Source of the DNA: Solea solea
Taxonomy: Eukaryota; Chordata; Actinopteri; Pleuronectiformes; Soleidae
Assembly (NCBI RefSeq): GCF_958295425.1
Contig: NC_081150.1
Coordinates: 1,094,501-1,158,500, forward strand
Length of the DNA stretch: 64,000 nucleotides
Reading direction: 5' to 3'
The translations under genes were made by a program, and so were the position numbers. This document shows, one piece after another, positions 57,819 to 64,000 of this stretch. The notes below the pieces were generated by a model. It ran no database searches. It saw only the letters and a program-made list of their open reading frames with translations, and was not told where the DNA came from. How positions within the stretch are numbered: position 1 is the stretch's first letter; every line of letters begins with the position of its first letter.

Positions 57819-59393
57819 CAGTATGTATACATATATACATATATATGTATACATATATACATAGACACTAGAGCATAGAAACAACAACGGTATGATAGTT
57901 TTTCATCATTTGCACCATTATATAGTTTATAATTTAATGTGGTCTAATTAAAGAATTTTCACAAATAGAAGTAAGGTTTCAGAAATGAGAAACTGTATTT
58001 TTTCTGTGATAAACTATAGTCACTGATGGTGATTTTTAATAAAGCTCTGTTTGAATGTGGAAAATATACAGTAGAATCTCCCTTTATTTCATTTCTTTTT
58101 ACAAACGATATATTATGTCAGTAAGACTCACACAAGTTACTGGTACTGTTTATTTTGATGTCCAATGCTGTAATATTGCTAATGTCCCCATTGTTGAACT
58201 AAAATGTGATGTTAATATTTAACATTCAGCATTTCACAGTAAAGTACATTTATTTTTAGATAATATAAGAAAAAGCAATATTAATATTTAAAATCATCTT
58301 ATTATCTGTGGCAAAAGTGGACAATTCTGTATCATGAATTTTGGTGGTTCTGCATTTTCACCACTAGATGTCACTAAATCCTTCACGCTGAACTCTAAAA
58401 TGAATTGTTTTGATAGCTTTCAAATTAATCCGCACAAACGTCGGTTTAGAAATGAATGAAGACAAAATACCTGTGAAACTCATGACCTTTAACTTCAGCT
58501 TCAGTCATACACTGTGTTTTGAGCTAATGAATGCATTTACAATGCTAATACTTTAAAAAAGCAACAGATATTTCACCTGCTGAACATCAACATGTTCACA
58601 TCAAGGTCTCATTGTGTAATGTGACAAACACGGACAATAGATATAAATAACACACTGTACAATGCACGTGTATGATGAACCAAACTCAAGTTATTATGGG
58701 AGAAAAAGCAGAGTTTATTCATTATTAACTTGTTTATGAGGTTTATTTTTATTTGCTTTTCCAGTTTTTATCATCTGAGCAAAAGCTAACACTCATATCT
58801 TTTGGTCCCTGCTGCTCTTTGCTTACTGAATGGAAACATAAATGACATGTTGGGGAGAGAGGCGAGTTCACAGAGGAAGCTGCATGCAAATCAAACCCAG
58901 TGTAAAGTTTGAATGGAAATAACAATGTGAAATGTCGAAGTTTAGGCGTGAACGAGGCGTCCTGACACTTTACGTGACGCGTCTTCTGACCGTGACCTTT
59001 AATTGTCGTGTGTCATCCCCTCCCTGCCGCGCCATCTCTGCCCGCCGCTCCCCCGCTGTCGCTGTCCAACCGAGCGGAAATGTCACCCGAAAACAGTCTT
59101 TAAAAAAAAACAACAAAAAAACTGCCAAGAATTAACTATGACATGTAAGTCGAGTGCTTCAGAATCTCTGAACTGGGCTTTTTTTTTTAAATCCGTGCTC
59201 CAATGCGAGTCAATATCCATCTTTGAGTGCCCGTCATGTATTTATACTGTTAAGATTAAGCAGGGACAATATCTGATTTCTGAGACGGAGACTGCATGAA
59301 GTCATGGCATATTAATCCGGGTTGAGTGCACTCGTGTTTCTCGAGACGACTTTGAGTGAGAGCAGAGACGGTCATTAAATGAAGAGCTGTCTG

Positions 59394-59425
<32 letters not shown>

Positions 59426-59526
59426 ATAATGTGTCAGCAAGGCACAGTGGTCACAGCAGGATGTGAGCTGCATTGATCAATCCCTTGGATGATGATGAAG
59501 ATGCATAGACTTGTCATCATTCCATT
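57010..59526. other. Noncoding DNA with TA-rich and TG microsatellites
   Basis: (TA)n/ATAC repeats at about 57781-57866 and (TG)n at 59397-59423. A CpG-rich patch at 59000-59080 (CCGCGCCATCTCTGCCCG) has no gene-like frame. A CACTAGATGTCACTAAATC motif at 58363-58381 belongs to a common fish repeat. No gene is recognised. Confidence 0.4.
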
Positions 59527-60030
59527 AATGAACTTTATTAGGTACACCTGTTTCACTACTTGTAAAGGCAAATATCAATGCAATGGTCCAGTCTCATGGC
59601 GGAAATCTAATGCATATAGAGCTCCAGTAGCTGATGTCATGCAACCATCGCCATCATGGAAGGCAATGACAACTTGCTGTTCATGTCCATAGACCAGGGT
59701 CTGCAACCTGGGGAAGGTTTATCAAGAAGCTGAAGATGTAATCGTGCAGGTCTGGAATAACGTCTCCTCCAGCTGTTTCCATGCTTGTGAAAATCACCTT
59801 TGGGATGTTATAAGGATCAGATACTGTTATATATATAATAATATAATAATATCTATATATATACACATATATATATATGTATATATATATATATACATAT
59901 TTATATATATATAGATATATAAATATAATATAAATAATATCTGTGGATTTAAGACGTGCATTGTGCTCTTAAAGCTTGAAACTGGCACCGGAGCTCCTGT
60001 AGGAGAAGAAAGGTGATTTAAGTGACTGGT
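59527..60030 (+). mobile_element. Tc1-like relic with AT microsatellite inside
   Basis: It begins AACTTTATTAGGTACACCTG, the terminal repeat of the same Tc1 family as 44367-44686. A later piece, AGAAGAAAGGTGATTTAAGTG at 60005-60025, matches the N-terminal region also present at 20150. Most of the middle is unrelated or decayed, and 59824-59935 is an (AT)n expansion. No right end is recognised. Confidence 0.5.
59824..59935. repeat. (AT)n microsatellite
   Basis: Long run of TATATA with ATACAT and AATAAT variants. Confidence 0.9.
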
Positions 60031-60659
60031 ATTAACAACCGCTCTGAGTGACCCAATCTCATGTGGATCAAAGTAAATTCATGTCTGAATGATCCCAAAC
60101 TGTCTTGAATGTGTCCTCGGGTTACAAAAAAAAACACATGAAGAAGTGGACACATTCCTCCACACAGTCTCCAGAATGCATTAGAGACCGTAGTTTCACA
60201 GTATTTTTACACCAATCTGCAGCCATATTGTTTCATTAACGTAAATGTGGTGAATGAGTATGAGCACTATGAATGAGTGAATGCATAGTTGTAGTTTGAC
60301 ACACTTTGAGCAGCCATCAAGTGCAAGGACATTCACCATTTACAAGGACACACAACACACAAGCCCATACATTAGATTCATTTGAACACACACACACACA
60401 CACACACACTGGCAGCATCTCCACAGTCACAATTTCGTTCTTGTGAACAGACATGATGACGTCAGTGATTACAGCCAGAGTAGAACCAGATCTGGTCTCA
60501 TGTGGTCACAGGACATGCATCCAGGACACATTTTAATCACTGATATTAACATGAATTATGGGCTGTAAAATATTTAATTTCATTAAGCAAACAAAGCAAA
60601 CAGAAATAAGCAGAGGCATCGGGCCTTGGCTTTGTTTTAATATCAGTCGGGATTAATAA
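60031..60659. other. Noncoding DNA; (CA)n at about 60388-60409
   Basis: No gene or transposon is recognised apart from the CA microsatellite. Confidence 0.45.
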
Positions 60660-61560
60660 AGTATATTTATAATAGATGACAGATGCATATAATGTGACAC
60701 AGTGACACTTCTGAGCCAAGAGTGGATCTCACACTGTGAAAAATTGCTCAACGGAATCATTTGTTGCTTTTCGGTCGAGGTGACCGTCAAACCACTCCAT
60801 CTCCCGTCTGCTCCCATTTCTCGATGCGAGCCGTTGCATTTCGATGGCCAGTCTACGAATTTGGAACAAATTATTATGTGGAAGGCCAACAGAAAATATG
60901 CTGTGTGCTGCTTGACACGTCTATAATGAAAACGGATGCCTGGGTAGAGCATGGATGGGACCGGACACCTGACAGTCTATTGTCGCTCTCCATCAGTGCA
61001 CAGGAGTCGGCTCAATCCAGTCTCCCCCCATGGAAATGAAGATGTCTTGTCTAATGGGAAGCATAATGGCTGTGGACAGATGGAAGACATCTCGCTTTAG
61101 CCCATGTCCCCTCGCTCAGTATAACGAAGGCAGGGCTTGTTGACAGATAAGGGTTGGCAGGGAAAAAACAGGAGATAGTAGTGTGTCACTTTTCGCCATC
61201 CAGCCCTCAAAGAATATACATGAGGAGAATGTGCGGGTGGGTATAATCTACTGCCGTGTGTGTGGGAGAAATAATGGAGCGCTCTCCTGACTGTTCCCTG
61301 CCTCAGAGCATCAGGTCAATACATTCACACCAGGATGCAAGGGCCCCTCTGGCAGGCAGGTCATGTCACTGACTGTAAAAATAGCAGCCCAGCAATCCAA
61401 TAGCTCTGATTTATGAAGCATGTCAATATCCAGACTGTAACAATGCAGCGGGCAGGAGATGATTGGCGGCCTCTCAGATGAACAATAAGCACAGCCTTGC
61501 AGCAAGATTGACACTTTACCCAGCAACATAAACCCATCATCACAGCTGTAAAAGGACTCT
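60660..61560. other. Candidate conserved noncoding block
   Basis: About 900 bp without any recognisable repeat or microsatellite, moderate and even GC, and dense AT-type homeodomain-like motifs (CTGATTTATGAAGCATG, CAAATTATTATGTGG, GGGAAGCATAATGG). Open frames across it are short and unlike proteins. In fish gene deserts such stretches are often developmental enhancers, but this is inferred from texture alone. Confidence 0.3.
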
Positions 61561-62614
61561 AATACTAATGGAAATAACTTTTCTTTTCTTTTCTTATTTA
61601 GTGTTTTGTTTGTTTGTTGTTCTCCACATGCACTCTTCACAGTCCAGACTTCCATTTCTGAACAGAAAAAAAACATTTATATACTGAAATTCTCTTTAGC
61701 TTGAAGGTCTGATGAAATGAAAAAGACTTATGTCCCTGTGCTAATTGTTTTTTCCAGCAAAGCCTTATCCGATGTTTGACTTACCCTGCTCTTAAGGTTA
61801 TTCTGTATTTTTTTTTTTTGTCTGTGCTTTTGAAAATGTTCAAGTTGCAACGTCTGTCTTTAAAATTAAAACAAAACAAATAAATGTCCAAATGTCTCTC
61901 TCTGTGTTCAGACCTCGTGTCGCCCGGTGACATTCCTGAGCTGCACACGGAAATTGATTGGTTTTACATCAAGACAAACAGAGGCAACATAACACATAAC
62001 ATTGGGCTCATAAAGTGAGATTCTGGTTGTTGGAGTAAGACTCAAAACACAAATAAGTGCCCATGAAAACTCAAAAAAAATTCTTCTTTTCCCCGCCCAC
62101 CCCTGCGCTGCACCTGTATACACACAAACGGTCCCTTACTCAGGTCTGATAGTATTGCCTGACAGTACATGAAGGCAGAATCATAACATCAATGACAAAA
62201 ATCACCATTCTTTACACTGCAGCTGTCACCAGCAGAGAGCAGGATGTCATCACGCCTTTACATGTTCAGCTTATCGCTGCCGTGAACTCTATGAGGCATG
62301 ACACACATTTAGCACTTTAGCAGCTTCAGTAAATGCCAGTCAGTGTTACCTGTAATTCCTGCCATAACCTCATGATTTGATGAAGCATGTAGATATGGAC
62401 TCACATAGCATTCCATTCTCTAAGAGGTAGTTATGACCTATGTATGGTTGTATCTGATATATACTTGTATGCTCCCTGTGATGAGAGCCAGAACTGTCAC
62501 ATGGAGGCTTGCACTCACTGAACATAATTTAACTAACATAACATTTGCCACCTCATCTTGCTTCTAGACAGCCTTTTCTGACTTGAAACTGTCCTTTTTG
62601 TGACTATGTTAATT
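61561..62614. other. Noncoding DNA, no gene recognised
   Basis: TTTTCTTTTC-rich patch near 61579 and a T-run near 61810. Open frames lack motifs. Confidence 0.45.
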
Positions 62615-62850
62615 CCCTGCACCAAAGTCCATAGAGAAAATCAGCAGTTTTAAAGACATTGTTGTTAATCCACTGCTGCCTCCATCAATGAATTAAAATG
62701 TGTTCATTTATGACTCTGGTGTTTAACATCATTCACTTGTATTTACCCTATAGTGACACAAACTTAACCAACCGAGGCAGCATATATTGGCTCCCATGTC
62801 CCCACAAGATAAAATTACTAATTTTCTCTATGGACTTCGGTGCAGAAGAG
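62615..62850. mobile_element. Foldback MITE, copy 2
   Basis: The left arm (62615-62651), inverted, reads AAAACTGCTGATTTTCTCTA and TGGACTTTGGTGCAGGG; the right arm (about 62810-62845) reads AAAATTACTAATTTTCTCTA and TGGACTTCGGTGCAGAAG. The interior GAGGCAGCA block is shared with 6136-6218. It is the same family as 56788-57003. Confidence 0.65.
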
Positions 62851-64000
62851 TGAGCGGTTGACAAACTTCACTTTCAAGTCTGAAAAGACGTCAGCCAAAT
62901 GCCTTAAACTTAACCTGGTGGAGTTTATTAGATTATTAGGACAAATCAACGACACTAAAATGCCTCTTGGACCAGAAGGGAACAGAGGAGTTGCTGATCA
63001 TTCTCTTCAGGTTCATCGCAACTATGTTCACATCACATTTGTTTATTTTTGAAATGGATTTATTGATTTGTGCAGCTTTAATGTGATTGATTTCCTATTG
63101 TATCAGGTTTGTTTTGGGCAGGAAATAACCCACAGGGATTATTGTAAACTATGCACCAGGGAAATATTAGATTAAGAGAATAATGTTTGATTTGGCAGGA
63201 GGAGCAAGAGAATGCAAAGTAATGTGTTGACAATTGTGTGTCTTAATACCGAACAGTGAAACATGAGATCTAAAAATGCTCTATTTTTCAGGAAGAAACC
63301 TGAAGTGAACTCTGATATCGATTTCCCAGGGCTTTGATTTTTATTCGATACATGTGTTGCAGGTTATTTGTGAAGCCTGATAAAAGCAGATTAGAGCTTA
63401 ACCTTACAAAGAGATGTGAGTTCTTTTCTCTTCATTGAGGATCATATCCATCCATTTGGAAATCCACAGACTGACATGTTTATCAGCCTCACAAAATAAT
63501 AATGATAAAAAACCCAGCAGCTCTGACACCATTACACTGTATGTTATACACCTTATTTTTTTAATGCAGAAGTAAATAACGACTCTGACTCCCTGTTTGC
63601 AACTTGTGGTTTTCATTTCCTTCACATATCGGTGAACAGAGCGATATGTGCTTTCATCACAATGTCTCGCAAACACTTACACTGAGTCGTGTTAAGACAA
63701 CATGAGGAACACTTATCTGCGGCTGCTGACGTCGCCTCAGAGCGTTTAGCCATGTCTCTGGTACTGGATGATCTTCTGTAGGTTTATTTTCAACAAAGTG
63801 AAATGAACAAACATAGGGATGCTTCGGTGACACCATTTACATATTCCTGCTGAAAATAAGGTGGATGTTGTCACTCTTAGGCCCTAACCACACGGAAACT
63901 GAATGAAACATAAATGATCTTTTTCTTGTGGAAACAGGAAACGTCGTCCTTCATCCACACAAAACTCAAAGTACATTATTATGTCTGTAAGCCTTATTTG
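62851..64000. other. Noncoding DNA; segment at 63757-63812 shared with 16358-16430
   Basis: The shared segment reads GGATGATCTTCTGTAGGTTT, ATTTTCAACAAAGTG and AAATGAAC, and is presumably part of an unnamed dispersed repeat. No gene is recognised to the window end. Confidence 0.4.

Noticed and set aside
1..64000. CRISPR arrays, bacterial operons or phage genes
   Set aside because: None seen. The window is eukaryotic, and tandem repeats here are microsatellites or minisatellites without spacers.

Overview
The window looks like nuclear DNA from a ray-finned (teleost) fish, probably a percomorph. It is AT-rich, full of microsatellites, and carries typical teleost repeats: tRNA-derived SINEs, Tc1-like relics with TTATTAGGTACACC ends, hAT MITEs, a CR1/L2/Rex1-type LINE with a (GTCT)n tail, and solo-LTR-like blocks. 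I found no convincing exon of an ordinary host gene. It reads as a gene desert or a large intron in which nearly everything recognisable is mobile DNA. All family names come from recognition by eye; no search was run.

Layout. 1-7.3 kb: noncoding DNA with a LINE tail, a relic exon starting MVVSEEQLS, and a SINE split by a hAT element. 7.3-13.35 kb: one LINE whose 1000-codon frame has a single stop codon and is split by a 2,498-bp CACTG-ended DNA transposon (8246-10743). That transposon carries a minus-strand terminal exon, a possible immunoglobulin-type fragment, a hAT remnant and a hairpin. 13.4-24.7 kb: SINE pieces, a 13-bp minisatellite, a Tc1 relic, a poly-C run and a CpG-rich possible exon. 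24.7-30.6 kb: a TTAA-ended element with interleaved inverted repeats and a THAP-like fragment, then a decayed multi-exon transposon-associated gene (probably the DUF6729-type fish family) with one exon inverted, then a LINE reverse-transcriptase relic. 30.6-64 kb: mostly noncoding, with two LTR-like blocks, two more copies of the SEEQLS/TEEQLS repeat, SINEs, an integrase-like fragment, Tc1 and hAT MITEs, foldback elements, and a few repeat-free stretches that could be conserved regulatory DNA (best candidate 60660-61560).

There are no operons or cooperating genes. The main story is nested transposition. The clearest case is the CACTG element inside the LINE: removing the element plus one copy of its TA duplication restores the LINE reading frame exactly. 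The most unusual contents are the gene-like pieces inside that element, the three dispersed copies of a repeat with a conserved start exon, and the A-B-A'-B' inverted repeat array at 25 kb.
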